Below are positions 36,934-46,527 of a stretch of 64,000 nucleotides of DNA, piece after piece. This DNA comes from Planktothrix sp. PCC 11201 (GTDB lineage: Bacteria; Cyanobacteriota; Cyanobacteriia; Cyanobacteriales; Microcoleaceae): assembly GCF_900009135.1 (NCBI RefSeq), contig NZ_LT797701.1, positions 734,884-798,883 of the forward strand, written 5' to 3'. The notes under the pieces are model-generated. The model saw only the letters and a program-made list of their open reading frames with translations. It was not told where the DNA came from and searched no databases. The position numbers and the translations under genes were made by a program. The first letter of the stretch is position 1; every line of letters begins with the position of its first letter.

Positions 36934-37920
36934 TTAAACCTGATAATAGGAGCGATACCATTCTACAAAGCGTTGGACTCCGACTTCTATAGAAGTATTG
37001 GGTTGAAAGTTGATATCTTGAATTAAAGCATCGACATCCGCATAGGTTATAGGGACATCTCCGGGTTGAATGGGCATGAAATTTTTGATTGCGGGTTTAC
37101 CCAATGCCGTTTCTAAGACTTCAATCAAATGTAATAATTCAATCGGTTGATTATTCCCGATATTATAAAGTTTATAGGGTGCGTTTGTATGTGGGTTTTC
37201 ACCGGATTGGGGAATTCTATCTAATGTTCTAATTACTCCTTCTACGATATCGTCAATATAGGTAAAATCCCGCTGCATTTTGCCATAGTTAAACACATCA
37301 ATGGGTTTTTCTTCGAGAATGGCTTTGGTGAAAATAAACATCGCCATATCAGGACGATACCAAGGCCCATAAACAGTGAAAAATCGTAATCCTGTCATCG
37401 GAATATGATATAAATGACTGTAGCTGTGGGCGATTAATTCATTAGATTTTTTGGTTGCTGCATATAAACTAATCGGATAATCTACATTATCTTCTACTGA
37501 AAACGGTATTTTTTTATTTGCCCCATAAACGGAACTGGAAGACGCATAAACTAAATGTTTAATTGGGGAATAGCGACACCCTTCTAAAATATTGATAAAC
37601 CCCACTAGGTTACTATTAATATAAGCATAGGGATTTTTTAAAGAATATCTTACCCCGGCTTGGGCAGCAAGATGGGCAACTTGTTCAAAATTTCCCTGAA
37701 CAAATAACTGATTGATTCCCTCTCTATCCGCTAAATCTAGTTTTTGAAAGGAAAATCCTGTTCGGTTTTTTAACTGTTCTAAACGGGCTTGTTTCAGAGA
37801 AACATCATAATAATCACTGAGATTATCAATTCCGATGATGGTGTCCCCTCGGTCTAACAAACGTTGACACAGGTGAAATCCAATAAATCCCGCCACCCCG
37901 GTCACTAATAAGTTAGCCAT
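36934..37920 (-). CDS. NAD-dependent epimerase, UDP-glucuronate 4-epimerase type
   Basis: About 328 residues, an extended short-chain dehydrogenase. The NAD loop is GVAGFIG near residue 8. The catalytic serine lies in YASSSSVYG and the Y-x-x-x-K pair in YAATKK near 145-150. GIDNLSDYYDVSLKQAR and the TVYGPWYRPDMA segment match CapI/LspL-type UDP-glucuronate epimerases of surface polysaccharide pathways. ATG at 37920 was chosen because GGGGA precedes it; an in-frame upstream start would add 13 residues. No other sugar gene is adjacent. Confidence 0.87.
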   Translation of the reverse strand: MANLLVTGVAGFIGFHLCQRLLDRGDTIIGIDNLSDYYDVSLKQARLEQLKNRTGFSFQKLDLADREGINQLFVQGNFEQVAHLAAQAGVRYSLKNPYAYINSNLVGFINILEGCRYSPIKHLVYASSSSVYGANKKIPFSVEDNVDYPISLYAATKKSNELIAHSYSHLYHIPMTGLRFFTVYGPWYRPDMAMFIFTKAILEEKPIDVFNYGKMQRDFTYIDDIVEGVIRTLDRIPQSGENPHTNAPYKLYNIGNNQPIELLHLIEVLETALGKPAIKNFMPIQPGDVPITYADVDALIQDINFQPNTSIEVGVQRFVEWYRSYYQV

Positions 37921-38031
37921 TTTTCCCCATATAAACTTCAATAACGAAAAGAAAAACAATAACTGATCCTGTTAGAATCAATTCATTATTGTAGTATAGC
38001 AGAGAACGGGAAATAGAGAAAGAGGTTAATT

Positions 38032-40578
38032 ATGTTAAATAAAGGTTTAATGAGTTTAGGAATTTTACCCATTGTATTATTCAATAATTTTACCCTGAAT
38101 TTGGGCAATTTTCAACCGCCAACAAATAACACTATTGTTCAAAATAATACCCAGGATACAACGGCTTTATTTCAACAGGGAAAACAATATTACAATCAGG
38201 GACAATATATTGACGCGGCTGAAATTTTACAACGGGCAATTTTAGGTTTTTCTCAACAGGGAGATCGGGTGAATCAAGCGATCGCTTTAAGTAACCTCTC
38301 TTTGGTCTTTCAGCAATTAGGACAATGGCAGAAAGCCGAAAAAACCCTGGAAGAAAGTTTGGGATTGATTCAGGATTCATCTTTTTCTAAACAACCTTTA
38401 ATTCTAGCTCAAATCTTAGATATTCAAGGTCAATTACAACTAACAACAGGACAGCCTGAACAAGCTATTAAAACCTGGAAACAAGCCTTTAAACTCTATG
38501 CTGAAGCAGGAAATTGGTTAGGAAAAATTACCAATCAAATTAATCAATCAATTGCTTTACAAAGTTTAGGACTTTATCGACAATCTTTAAAAACCTTAAC
38601 AGAAGTCAACGAAACTCTAAAATCACAACCGGATTCTTTAATTAAAGCAACGGCTTTATTGAGTTTGGGAAATACCTTAAAACAGGTGGGAGATTTAACA
38701 ACTTCTGAAAAGGTTTTAAAACAAAGTTTAGAATTAGCTAAAACCTTAAATAACTGGCAGTTATTAAGTCAAGTTTATTTGAGTTTAGCCAATCTTAATC
38801 GCAGTCAAAATAATTTGGATCTGGCTTTAAACTATTATCAAAATGCCACCAAAATTGCTCCCGATGCCTCGGGAAAAATCCAAGCCCTAATTAATCAATA
38901 TAGTTTACTGATTGACTTAAACAAACAAACGGAAGCTGAAACTTTGTCAAATCAAATTCAATCTTTTCTGCCACAAGTTCCCGTCAGTCGGAGTTCAATT
39001 TATGCTAAAGTTAATTTTAGTAATTATTTAATCAAAGCTGAAAAAAAATCAGAGGGTAATTTTTCTGAAGTGATTGCCCTGATTAATACGGCAATTCAAG
39101 ATGCTAAAAATCTACAGGATTTGCGAGCAGAATCCTACGCATTAGGAAGTTTGGGCAAGTTTTATGAACAAAATCAACAACCCTTAAAAGCCCAAGAGTT
39201 AACGGAAAAAGCATTGCTAATTGCCCAATCTATTAATGCCTCCGATATTGCCTATCAATGGCAATGGCAGTTAGGAAGACTGCTCAAACAACAAAATCAC
39301 AAAAACGAAGCGATCACCGCCTATACAGAAGCCGTTAATAACCTAAAATCCCTGAGAAAAGACCTAGTATCCATTGACCAAAATGTGCAGTTTTCCTTTC
39401 GGGAAAGTGTGGAACCTGTCTATCGAGAATTAGTCGATTTAATTTTACAATCTCCCACCCAGGAAAACCTGAAAATCGCCCGGGAACTGATAGAATCCCT
39501 ACAGGTCGCAGAACTCGATAACTTTTTCCAAGAAGCCTGTTTAGATCAAAAAATTAAACCCCAACAAATTGATCAAATCGATTCCCAAGCCGCCGTAATT
39601 TATCCGATTATTTTAGCGAATCGATTAGAAGTAATTATCTCAATTCCTGGTAAACCCTTACAACAGTATTCCACCACAATTCCTCAAGAACAAGTTGAAA
39701 ATATCCTGCGGAAATTACGACTATCTTTCCAACCGATTTTTTCCACAAAAGAGCGGATAGAATTATCTCAACAGGTTTATGAATGGCTGATTCGTTCAGC
39801 CGAACAGGATCTCAAAAATAATTCGATTAAAACCTTGGTTTTTGTCTTAGATGGTTCCCTGCGGAATATCCCCATGGCTGCCCTATATGATGGTAAAAAA
39901 TATCTCGTTGAAAACTATAATCTAGCCCTAACCCCCGGTTTACAACTCCTGGCTTCTCGCTCCCTAAAACCGAATCAACTACAAACCTTAACCGTCGGAT
40001 TAAGTGAAGCTCGCCAAGGATTTTCCGCCTTACCTGCGGTTGCCTCGGAAATTCAACAAATTCAGGAAAATATTCCCACAAAAGTTTTATTGAATCAACA
40101 ATTTACCCGGGATGCCGTTGAACAACAAATTCAAAAAAACGCCTTTCCTATCGTACATTTAGCCACCCATGGACAATTTAGTTCTAAAGCCGAAGATACA
40201 TTTTTATTAACTTGGGAAAGTCGAATTAATGTTAAAGATTTAGATTATCTGCTTCGTAGTCGCCAACCCGGAGAACAAAACCCTGTGGAATTACTGGTTT
40301 TGAGTGCCTGCGAAACCGCCACCGGAGATCAACGAGCCGCTTTAGGGTTAGCGGGGGTAGCCGTGCGTTCGGGGGCGCGGAGTACCTTGGCGACCTTATG
40401 GCAAGTTAATGATACCTCCACCGCCTCCTTGATGGCACAATTCTATCAAGAATTAATACGGCCCCAAGTCACTAAATCCCAAGCCCTGCGCCAAGCCCAG
40501 TTAAAACTGTTACAGCAGCCTGAATATCAAGATCCCTATTATTGGGCTCCCTTTGTTTTAGTAGGAAATTGGCAGTGA
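38032..40578 (+). CDS. Exported TPR-CHAT protein
   Basis: 848 residues. A hydrophobic signal-like head covers about the first 25 residues. TPR units of the tetratricopeptide type run from about 45 to 450. A CHAT caspase-like domain fills about 540-845, with the dyad H713 in HLATHGQF and C760 in VLSACETA, then GVAVRSGARSTLATLW. The dyad is intact, so protease activity is plausible. CHAT/TPR proteins are common and mostly uncharacterised in cyanobacteria. It is followed by DUF928 and CHASE2-cyclase genes on the same strand. Confidence 0.9.
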   Translation: MLNKGLMSLGILPIVLFNNFTLNLGNFQPPTNNTIVQNNTQDTTALFQQGKQYYNQGQYIDAAEILQRAILGFSQQGDRVNQAIALSNLSLVFQQLGQWQKAEKTLEESLGLIQDSSFSKQPLILAQILDIQGQLQLTTGQPEQAIKTWKQAFKLYAEAGNWLGKITNQINQSIALQSLGLYRQSLKTLTEVNETLKSQPDSLIKATALLSLGNTLKQVGDLTTSEKVLKQSLELAKTLNNWQLLSQVYLSLANLNRSQNNLDLALNYYQNATKIAPDASGKIQALINQYSLLIDLNKQTEAETLSNQIQSFLPQVPVSRSSIYAKVNFSNYLIKAEKKSEGNFSEVIALINTAIQDAKNLQDLRAESYALGSLGKFYEQNQQPLKAQELTEKALLIAQSINASDIAYQWQWQLGRLLKQQNHKNEAITAYTEAVNNLKSLRKDLVSIDQNVQFSFRESVEPVYRELVDLILQSPTQENLKIARELIESLQVAELDNFFQEACLDQKIKPQQIDQIDSQAAVIYPIILANRLEVIISIPGKPLQQYSTTIPQEQVENILRKLRLSFQPIFSTKERIELSQQVYEWLIRSAEQDLKNNSIKTLVFVLDGSLRNIPMAALYDGKKYLVENYNLALTPGLQLLASRSLKPNQLQTLTVGLSEARQGFSALPAVASEIQQIQENIPTKVLLNQQFTRDAVEQQIQKNAFPIVHLATHGQFSSKAEDTFLLTWESRINVKDLDYLLRSRQPGEQNPVELLVLSACETATGDQRAALGLAGVAVRSGARSTLATLWQVNDTSTASLMAQFYQELIRPQVTKSQALRQAQLKLLQQPEYQDPYYWAPFVLVGNWQ

Positions 40579-40756
40579 ATTTGTGACTCTGACCGTAGGT
40601 TATTAAAGATTTAATTGCGTTTGCTATCCTGGTTTTTAGATAGGTTTTTGATAAAATTAAAATATTAGTGCATCACCCGGGACAAATTCATCTCAGACCA
40701 GTCCCGTTGAATCTGATTCCATGATTTATTGGTATTCTTTGGAGACTTATACTTTT

Positions 40757-41551
40757 ATGCCTCGGAAACATTTGCACCAACATTGGATTAGCCTGTCTCT
40801 CCTTACCCTTGTGGGAGGAGCTTTTGTTCCCCAACTGTCTGTTATCGCCCAGCCTAACAGTGCTGAGGGCATCCGAATCAGTATGGCTTTTGAACCCCCA
40901 GCCGGGGAAGGAATGCCCAGCCGCACCGCCGGGGGAGGTTCTCGCGGTCAATGCCCTAATGTTGCCCAGGGAATCAACCCCCCCTTAATGGCTTTAGTTC
41001 CGGCTTTTTCGACTCAGCCGAATAGCAAACAAACGGATATTAAAGGGTTGACGGTGGCAGCAACTCCGACCTTCTTTTTTTATGTTCCCCCAATTCCGGC
41101 AACCAAAGCCGCTTTTAGTCTGAAAGATCAAAACAACAACGACATTTACCAAACCAATGTGGCGATTTCTGATCAACAGGGAATTGTTAGTATTGAAATT
41201 CCCAAAGACACCCCGCCCTTAAAAGTTGGTCAAACCTATCGTTGGTCATTTGGGGTAATTTGTAGTGCGGAAAATACCACCGAACCTAAAGTTGTGTTTG
41301 TGACTGGGGAAATCAAAAGAACCGAACCCGATGCCAGCTTAAAGGCAAAATTGCAACAAGCTAAACCCTTGGAACAGGCTAAAATTTATGCTGAAAATGG
41401 GATTTGGTTTGAGAGTTTAACCACCTTAGCCAAATTGCGTCAAACTCAACCAACCGATAGCAATTTAACTCAAGAATGGAAACAACTTTTGGAATCCGTT
41501 GGTTTAGAAACGATTGCCAATCAACCATTTGTAAATACCCTTGATCATTAA
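40757..41551 (+). CDS. DUF928-domain exported protein
   Basis: About 264 residues. A signal-like head (MPRKHLHQHWISLSLLTLVGG) is followed by SAGGGSRGQCP-like sequence, here RTAGGGSRGQCPN, and FFFYVPPIPATKAAFSL, both typical of DUF928. The function is unknown; such genes often lie beside CHAT, TPR and CHASE2 genes in cyanobacteria. ATG at 40757 was chosen because GGAGA lies 11 bases upstream and the signal peptide then starts properly; ATG at 40721 would add 12 residues. It lies 16 bp before the cyclase gene. Confidence 0.8.
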   Translation: MPRKHLHQHWISLSLLTLVGGAFVPQLSVIAQPNSAEGIRISMAFEPPAGEGMPSRTAGGGSRGQCPNVAQGINPPLMALVPAFSTQPNSKQTDIKGLTVAATPTFFFYVPPIPATKAAFSLKDQNNNDIYQTNVAISDQQGIVSIEIPKDTPPLKVGQTYRWSFGVICSAENTTEPKVVFVTGEIKRTEPDASLKAKLQQAKPLEQAKIYAENGIWFESLTTLAKLRQTQPTDSNLTQEWKQLLESVGLETIANQPFVNTLDH

Positions 41552-41567
41552 TTAAGGTTAAACTCCC

Positions 41568-43526
41568 ATGCAGTATGAAGTTATGAAATCAAAAAAAACC
41601 GCCTTCAGACTTCATACTTTAAGAATGCGAGTTTCTTGGCAAGGGCTGAAGTTATTCCGTTATTTATGGTTAAGTCCATTGATAACCGCTTCAGTCATTG
41701 CCTTGCAAAGTACAGGTTTTTTACAACTTTTAGATTGGGCAACTTTTGATCAATTTGTCCGTTGGCGACCCCTGGAAGCTCCCGACCCTCGAATCGTTAT
41801 TGTTACGATTGATGAACCGGATTTAAAAAAGCTCGGACAATGGCCAATTCCTGATGCTATTTTAGCAAAATTAATTAAGAAAATCAAGCAACAACACCCC
41901 GTTGCCATTGGCTTAGATATTTATAGAAACTTACCCGTTGAACCAGGGAATAAGGACTTAGTTACTGTTTTTAAAACTACTCCCAATTTAATTGGTGTAG
42001 AAAAAGTTGTTGAGGATCAAAATCGAGCTTCTATTGAACCCCCACCCATCTTAAAAGAGAAAGATCAAGTGGGGGCTGCGGATTTAATTTTAGATGCCGA
42101 TGGCAAAATTCGTCGGGCATTATTATCCATAAAACCCCCGAATAGTCCTACAATTCTTAATTTGGGGGCGCGGGTTGCTCTGATGTATTTAGAAGCTCAA
42201 GGAGTGACACCGGAAATGACGGCAAATCATCAGGTGAAATTAGGAAAAGCCGAATTCATTAGATTTACTAAAAATGATGGCGGTTATGTTCGTGCTGATG
42301 ATAAGGGGTATCAAATCCTATTAAATTATCGAGGATCGCAGGATAATTTTAATAAAATTTCGATAACGGAGGTTTTAAATAATCAAATTCCTCCAGATTT
42401 TTTTAAAAATAAAATTGTATTAATTGGCCCCTTTGCTCAAAGTTTAAATGATTTATTTTTTACTCCCTATACCAGTAATTTATTTAGTATCAGCGATCGA
42501 ACTCCTGGGGTGATTATTCATGCCAATATTGCCAGTAAAATCATTAGTAGCGCCTTAGATGGACGGCCTTTAATTTATGTTTGGTCAGATCGAATGGAGT
42601 GGTTTTGGGTATTTGTTTGGTCAACTTTAGGAAGTAGCTTAGGCTGGGTTTATGGGGGAACCCGTTGGACTGCCTATTGTTTGATTTTAGCGACCGGGAG
42701 TTTAATTCTGATTTCCTACTGGGCTTTTTTAAGTGGATGGTGGCTCCCCTTAATTTCTCCTCTATTAGCATTAGTTAGTTCGGGAATGGTGGTCACAGCT
42801 TATATTGCTAATGTTGAACGTCAAGACCGGAAAATGGTAATGACTTTATTTCAACGTTATGTGACTCCTAAAATTGCCGAAACAATTTGGCAAAATCGAG
42901 AGGATTTATTAGAAAAAGGTCAAATCATGGGACAGAAAATGATTGCTACTGTCCTATTTACTGATATTAGAGGATTTAGTACCATTGCTGAACAAATGGA
43001 ACCAGCTATGTTAATGGGTTGGTTAAATGAATATATGAATGCTATGGCTAATACTGTGTTTGAACATGATGGAGTTGTGGATAAATTTATGGGGGATGCT
43101 GTGATGGCGGTTTTTGGAGTTCCTATTCCTAGAAATTCCGATCAAGAAATTGCTCAAGATGCCACATCGGCGGTATCCTGTGCTTTAGCAATGGGGGAAA
43201 AATTGCGCTCTCTAAATCAACATTGGAAACAACAAAATCAACCCATAATTTCTATGAGAATTGGGATTGCGACCGGAATTGTCGTAACCGGAAGTTTAGG
43301 AAGTTCTCAACGAATGGAATACACAACTTTAGGGGATAGTGTTAATATTGCGGCTCGCTTAGAAAGTTATGATAAATCGTTTTATAATCAAGGAATCTGT
43401 CGGATATTAATTAATGAAGAAACCCATAAACAAATTGATAGTAGGTTTCCTACCTGTTATGTTGGTCGGGTTCAATTACATGGACGTCAACAGTTAATTA
43501 ATATTTATCAAGTCCTGAATGATTAA
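41568..43526 (+). CDS. CHASE2-domain adenylate cyclase
   Basis: 652 residues. One span near residue 40 precedes an extracytoplasmic CHASE2 sensor (about 55-330: LLDWATFDQFVRWRP, GLDIYRNLP). Three spans near 345-420 lead to a class III cyclase domain (about 455-650). The metal aspartates are in FTDIRGFS and GDAVMAVFG. The purine-selecting lysine (VDKFMGD) and aspartate (TTLGDSVNIAARLE) favour ATP over GTP. Signals in the periplasm would control cAMP. It is coupled to the DUF928 gene. Confidence 0.9.
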   Translation: MQYEVMKSKKTAFRLHTLRMRVSWQGLKLFRYLWLSPLITASVIALQSTGFLQLLDWATFDQFVRWRPLEAPDPRIVIVTIDEPDLKKLGQWPIPDAILAKLIKKIKQQHPVAIGLDIYRNLPVEPGNKDLVTVFKTTPNLIGVEKVVEDQNRASIEPPPILKEKDQVGAADLILDADGKIRRALLSIKPPNSPTILNLGARVALMYLEAQGVTPEMTANHQVKLGKAEFIRFTKNDGGYVRADDKGYQILLNYRGSQDNFNKISITEVLNNQIPPDFFKNKIVLIGPFAQSLNDLFFTPYTSNLFSISDRTPGVIIHANIASKIISSALDGRPLIYVWSDRMEWFWVFVWSTLGSSLGWVYGGTRWTAYCLILATGSLILISYWAFLSGWWLPLISPLLALVSSGMVVTAYIANVERQDRKMVMTLFQRYVTPKIAETIWQNREDLLEKGQIMGQKMIATVLFTDIRGFSTIAEQMEPAMLMGWLNEYMNAMANTVFEHDGVVDKFMGDAVMAVFGVPIPRNSDQEIAQDATSAVSCALAMGEKLRSLNQHWKQQNQPIISMRIGIATGIVVTGSLGSSQRMEYTTLGDSVNIAARLESYDKSFYNQGICRILINEETHKQIDSRFPTCYVGRVQLHGRQQLINIYQVLND

Positions 43527-43545
43527 AATTATGGCGTTGTTGCCC

Positions 43546-43653
43546 GTTGTTGCGCTTCAGCGCACTCTTGATCAGAGTGTTCATCCCAACAACCAAAAAC
43601 ATTTGTTGTTGTGCTTCAGTGCCCTCATAAAGATTGCGCTGAAGCGCAACAAC
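43546..43653. repeat. 19-bp perfect inverted repeat between cyclase and mntC
   Basis: GTTGTTGCGCTTCAGCGCA at 43546-43564 is the exact inverse of 43635-43653. A degenerate third copy (TTGTTGTGCTTCAGTGCC) lies at about 43605-43622. The block fills the gap between convergent genes. Confidence 0.8.
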
Positions 43654-43659
43654 AAACTT

Positions 43660-44631
43660 TTAATTAGGATTAAAAGGAGTATATTTTCCCCCCAATGCTT
43701 CCACAATAGTTTTAGTATTTTTAACCAACATTTTAATATAGGTTTCTCCCGCACTTCCTGGAATTCCAATCGAATCAGAATATAACTGCTCTGGAGCTAA
43801 TTTAACTCCCGATTCTTCCGCAACCGTTGTAATTAATTGCGGGTTAATAGTGGTTTCCGCAAAAATAGCTGGAACTCCCGCTTGTTGAATCGAACTCGCT
43901 AAAGTTTTAACAGTTTTTGCACTCGGTTGTTCTTCCGTACTAATCCCAATTAATGTACCAATAACCTCTAATTTATAGTCATGGGCATAATATTGAAACG
44001 CATCATGGGTTGTCACTAACTTTCTATTTTTAGGGGGAATAGTTGCGATTTGTTCTTGAATCCAAGTATCTAATTGAGTTAACTCCCGTGTCAATTTTGC
44101 TGCATTTTTATTGAAAATCTCCCGATCTTCAGGAGATAAAATAATCAACTCATCCCTAATTTTATTCGCCATTAAAATAGCATTTTTAGCCGTTCCCCAA
44201 ACATGAGGATCGGGTTGTTTTTGTCCTTTATATTGAAAATCCAAAGGTTTAACTACCTCCCCCACAGCCACTTTTTTTCCTTGAGTTCCCGCCGCCCTAA
44301 TTAACTTAATTAATCCCGGTTCTAAATTATAACCATTATAAAAAATTAAATCCGCCTTTTCTAAAGCAATACTATCTTGAGGAACAGGTTCATAAACATG
44401 GGGATCTGTACCCGGCTTTAAAATTCCTAGATGTTCAATTTCATCCCCAGCAATTTGTTCAGTTAAATCAGCAATAATGGTACTCGTAGATACTACTTTT
44501 GGTTGATTGCTATTAACAGAAAGGTCGGTTTTCCCTTGAGTACAACTACTTAATCCCGTTAACAGAATCCCGAAAAAAATACCCCTAAACCTTATAGAAA
44601 AGGACTTTTGAGCAATTATTGGCAACATCAT
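43660..44631 (-). CDS. mntC: Mn/Zn ABC transporter substrate-binding lipoprotein
   Basis: A 323-residue cluster A-I metal-binding protein. A lipobox-like GLSSC puts the lipidated cysteine at C30. The metal ligands are suggested by H78 in TDPHVYEP, a histidine in DPHVWG, then E/H in the central part (TTHDAFQYYAHDY) and D in QLYSDSIG. The absence of a long His-rich loop favours manganese over zinc, but this is not decisive. It is divergent from the ATPase gene with an 88-bp gap, not in the usual one-direction operon. Confidence 0.87.
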   Translation of the reverse strand: MMLPIIAQKSFSIRFRGIFFGILLTGLSSCTQGKTDLSVNSNQPKVVSTSTIIADLTEQIAGDEIEHLGILKPGTDPHVYEPVPQDSIALEKADLIFYNGYNLEPGLIKLIRAAGTQGKKVAVGEVVKPLDFQYKGQKQPDPHVWGTAKNAILMANKIRDELIILSPEDREIFNKNAAKLTRELTQLDTWIQEQIATIPPKNRKLVTTHDAFQYYAHDYKLEVIGTLIGISTEEQPSAKTVKTLASSIQQAGVPAIFAETTINPQLITTVAEESGVKLAPEQLYSDSIGIPGSAGETYIKMLVKNTKTIVEALGGKYTPFNPN

Positions 44632-44638
44632 TTTATGA

Positions 44639-44662
44639 TTTTCATAATCTTTTCATTTTCAT
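44639..44662. promoter_or_regulatory. Direct TTTTCAT repeats in the divergent mntC-mntA promoter region
   Basis: TTTTCAT occurs at 44639, 44650 and 44656, ending in TTTTCATGAT. The gap between the two divergent metal-uptake genes is only 88 bp, so one regulator bound here could control both. The repeats do not form a clear Fur/Zur-type palindrome. The regulator is unknown. Confidence 0.4.
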
Positions 44663-44719
44663 GATAGACTAGAAACATCATCCTCCCCCAAAAGGGAATA
44701 AAAAACACAGCAAACGCCG

Positions 44720-45481
44720 ATGAACATTATAGACTTCCCCCATCCTAACCCAGCCTTAACTATCGACCACCTTAGCGTCAACTATCGCGGGGTAGAAGCA
44801 TTGCGAGATATCTGTTTAAACATCCAACCCAGACGACTAACCGGGATTATTGGGCCGAATGGGGCGGGGAAAAGTACCTTAATGAAGGCGATGTTGGGGT
44901 TAATTCCCATGGGCAAGGGTGCGGTGGTCTATGACGGAAAACCCCTAATTCAGCAACGTCAACGGGTCGCCTATGTTCCTCAGCGATCGCAAATTGACTG
45001 GAACTATCCAGCAACAGTTTGGGATATTGTGATGATGGGGAGAGTGCGGAAAACCGGGTGGTTGCGTCCTTTTTCTGGAGTCAGTCGTCGCATCGCCACC
45101 CAAGCGTTAGAAAGGGTAGGAATGGTTGAATATAAACATCGCCCCATTGGTCAACTGTCGGGCGGTCAACAACAGCGCGTATTTTTAGCCCGATCTTTAG
45201 CCCAGGAAGCGGAGATTTTTTGTTTTGATGAACCCTTTGTCGGGATTGATCAAAAAACCGAAGCGGTGATTTTTAGTTTATTTCGAGAGTTAGCCGAATC
45301 GGGTAAAATTGTAATTGTGATTAACCATGATTTGGGGGAATCCATTGTTAATTTTGATGATTTGGTTCTTCTCAATCAAGAAGTCATTGCTATGGGCAAT
45401 CGTCAACAAGTTTTGAAAGAAGATTATCTACAACAAGCCTATGGCGGAAAGGTATTTTTCTTTTCTGAAAATGTAGCTTAA
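44720..45481 (+). CDS. mntA: Mn/Zn ABC transporter ATP-binding protein
   Basis: A 253-residue ABC ATPase. Walker A is GPNGAGKST at residues 45-53, the signature is LSGGQQQR near 150, and Walker B is IFCFDEPF near 170, with the switch histidine in VINHDLG. The FDEPFVGID form and the sequence RVAYVPQRSQIDWNYP are typical of Mn/Zn importers. It starts 88 bp from mntC on the opposite strand. No permease gene follows; the next gene is sds on the other strand. Confidence 0.9.
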   Translation: MNIIDFPHPNPALTIDHLSVNYRGVEALRDICLNIQPRRLTGIIGPNGAGKSTLMKAMLGLIPMGKGAVVYDGKPLIQQRQRVAYVPQRSQIDWNYPATVWDIVMMGRVRKTGWLRPFSGVSRRIATQALERVGMVEYKHRPIGQLSGGQQQRVFLARSLAQEAEIFCFDEPFVGIDQKTEAVIFSLFRELAESGKIVIVINHDLGESIVNFDDLVLLNQEVIAMGNRQQVLKEDYLQQAYGGKVFFFSENVA

Positions 45482-45513
45482 TTGATTTCGGGATGCAAAC
45501 AATAACTGCCTTG

Positions 45514-45552
45514 TTAGTTAACAGTTAACTGTCATCAGTCAACTGTCAACTC
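45514..45552. repeat. Short tandem AACTGTCA-type repeat
   Basis: TAACAGTTAACTGTCA, TCAGTC and AACTGTCAACT follow each other between the convergent mntA and sds genes. It belongs to the same class of intergenic short repeats as those near 47.4 and 52.7 kb. Confidence 0.55.
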
Positions 45553-45555
45553 CTT

Positions 45556-46527
45556 TTAATACAGCCGACTTAAAACATAATCTGCTAAACCAATTAACGC
45601 CTGTCGAGATTCACAAGTTTGAAAAGATTCCAAATACTTGACCGCTTGTTGGGCATGATAAGAGGCTAATTCCCTAGAGCGTTGAATCCCGGAGCTATCT
45701 TTAATTAAGGTCAAAGCCTGTTCTAAATCTCCATCAGCAGTAAATTCCCGCTCAATTAAAGTTTCCAGGTAGGGTTTTTCTTCTAAAGCATAAAGGGTGG
45801 GTGCAGTTAAATTTCCACTTTTGAGATCAGACGCTGCGGGTTTCCCTAATTCCTCGGTTAAACCCGTAAAATCCAAAATATCATCAACAATTTGAAAGGC
45901 TAAACCTAGATAACGACCATAGTTATATAAATCTTCGGTTTGTTGCGGAGAAACTTCACTCAAAACACCTGCCGCTTTAGAACTATTGGCAATCAAAGAA
46001 GCCGTTTTATAATAACTTTTTTCTAGGTAGGCTTCAATGGATAACCCTGTATCAAACCGATTCAGACCCTGTTGAATTTCTCCTTCTGCTAAATTCATAA
46101 TCACCTGGGACAACAATTTCACCACTTCCAGGTTATCCAAATTGGCTAAATACCAAGAAGATTGGGCAAAGAGAAAGTCTCCTGCTAATACCGCAACTCG
46201 GTTATTAAACAAACTATGAACCGTGGGAACTCCCCGACGCATTTCAGAATCGTCCACGACATCATCATGGACAAGACTGGCGGTATGGATCATTTCCGTG
46301 ATTTCTGCTAACCTCCGGTGCTTGAGGGTAATATTTTGATCGGGCATTGTCATTCGGGAAATTAACAGGACAATCGCAGGACGTACCCGTTTCCCTTTGA
46401 CACTAAACAGGTGTTCTGCGGCGGCATACAAAATCGGATGTCGTGCACCGACAAGCTGTTTTAAGTTATCGGTTAACTGCCGCAGGTCTGCTTCAACTGG
46501 CGAAAATAAAAAAGTTTGCGATGTCAT
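45556..46527 (-). CDS. sds: Solanesyl/all-trans-polyprenyl diphosphate synthase
   Basis: A 323-residue trans-prenyltransferase that builds the long side chain of plastoquinone. The first aspartate-rich motif is HDDVVDDSEMRRG near residue 92 and the second VDDILDFTG near 217. Small residues before the first motif (ITEMIHTASLVHDD) fit a long-chain enzyme. The start is ATG at 46527. The sds-murI neighbourhood on one strand is common in cyanobacteria; here a 900-bp gap separates them. Confidence 0.93.
   Translation of the reverse strand: MTSQTFLFSPVEADLRQLTDNLKQLVGARHPILYAAAEHLFSVKGKRVRPAIVLLISRMTMPDQNITLKHRRLAEITEMIHTASLVHDDVVDDSEMRRGVPTVHSLFNNRVAVLAGDFLFAQSSWYLANLDNLEVVKLLSQVIMNLAEGEIQQGLNRFDTGLSIEAYLEKSYYKTASLIANSSKAAGVLSEVSPQQTEDLYNYGRYLGLAFQIVDDILDFTGLTEELGKPAASDLKSGNLTAPTLYALEEKPYLETLIEREFTADGDLEQALTLIKDSSGIQRSRELASYHAQQAVKYLESFQTCESRQALIGLADYVLSRLY

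Noticed and set aside
44632-44719. Fur/Zur-type palindrome in the mntC-mntA gap
   Set aside because: Only direct TTTTCAT repeats are present; a proper dyad is not visible.
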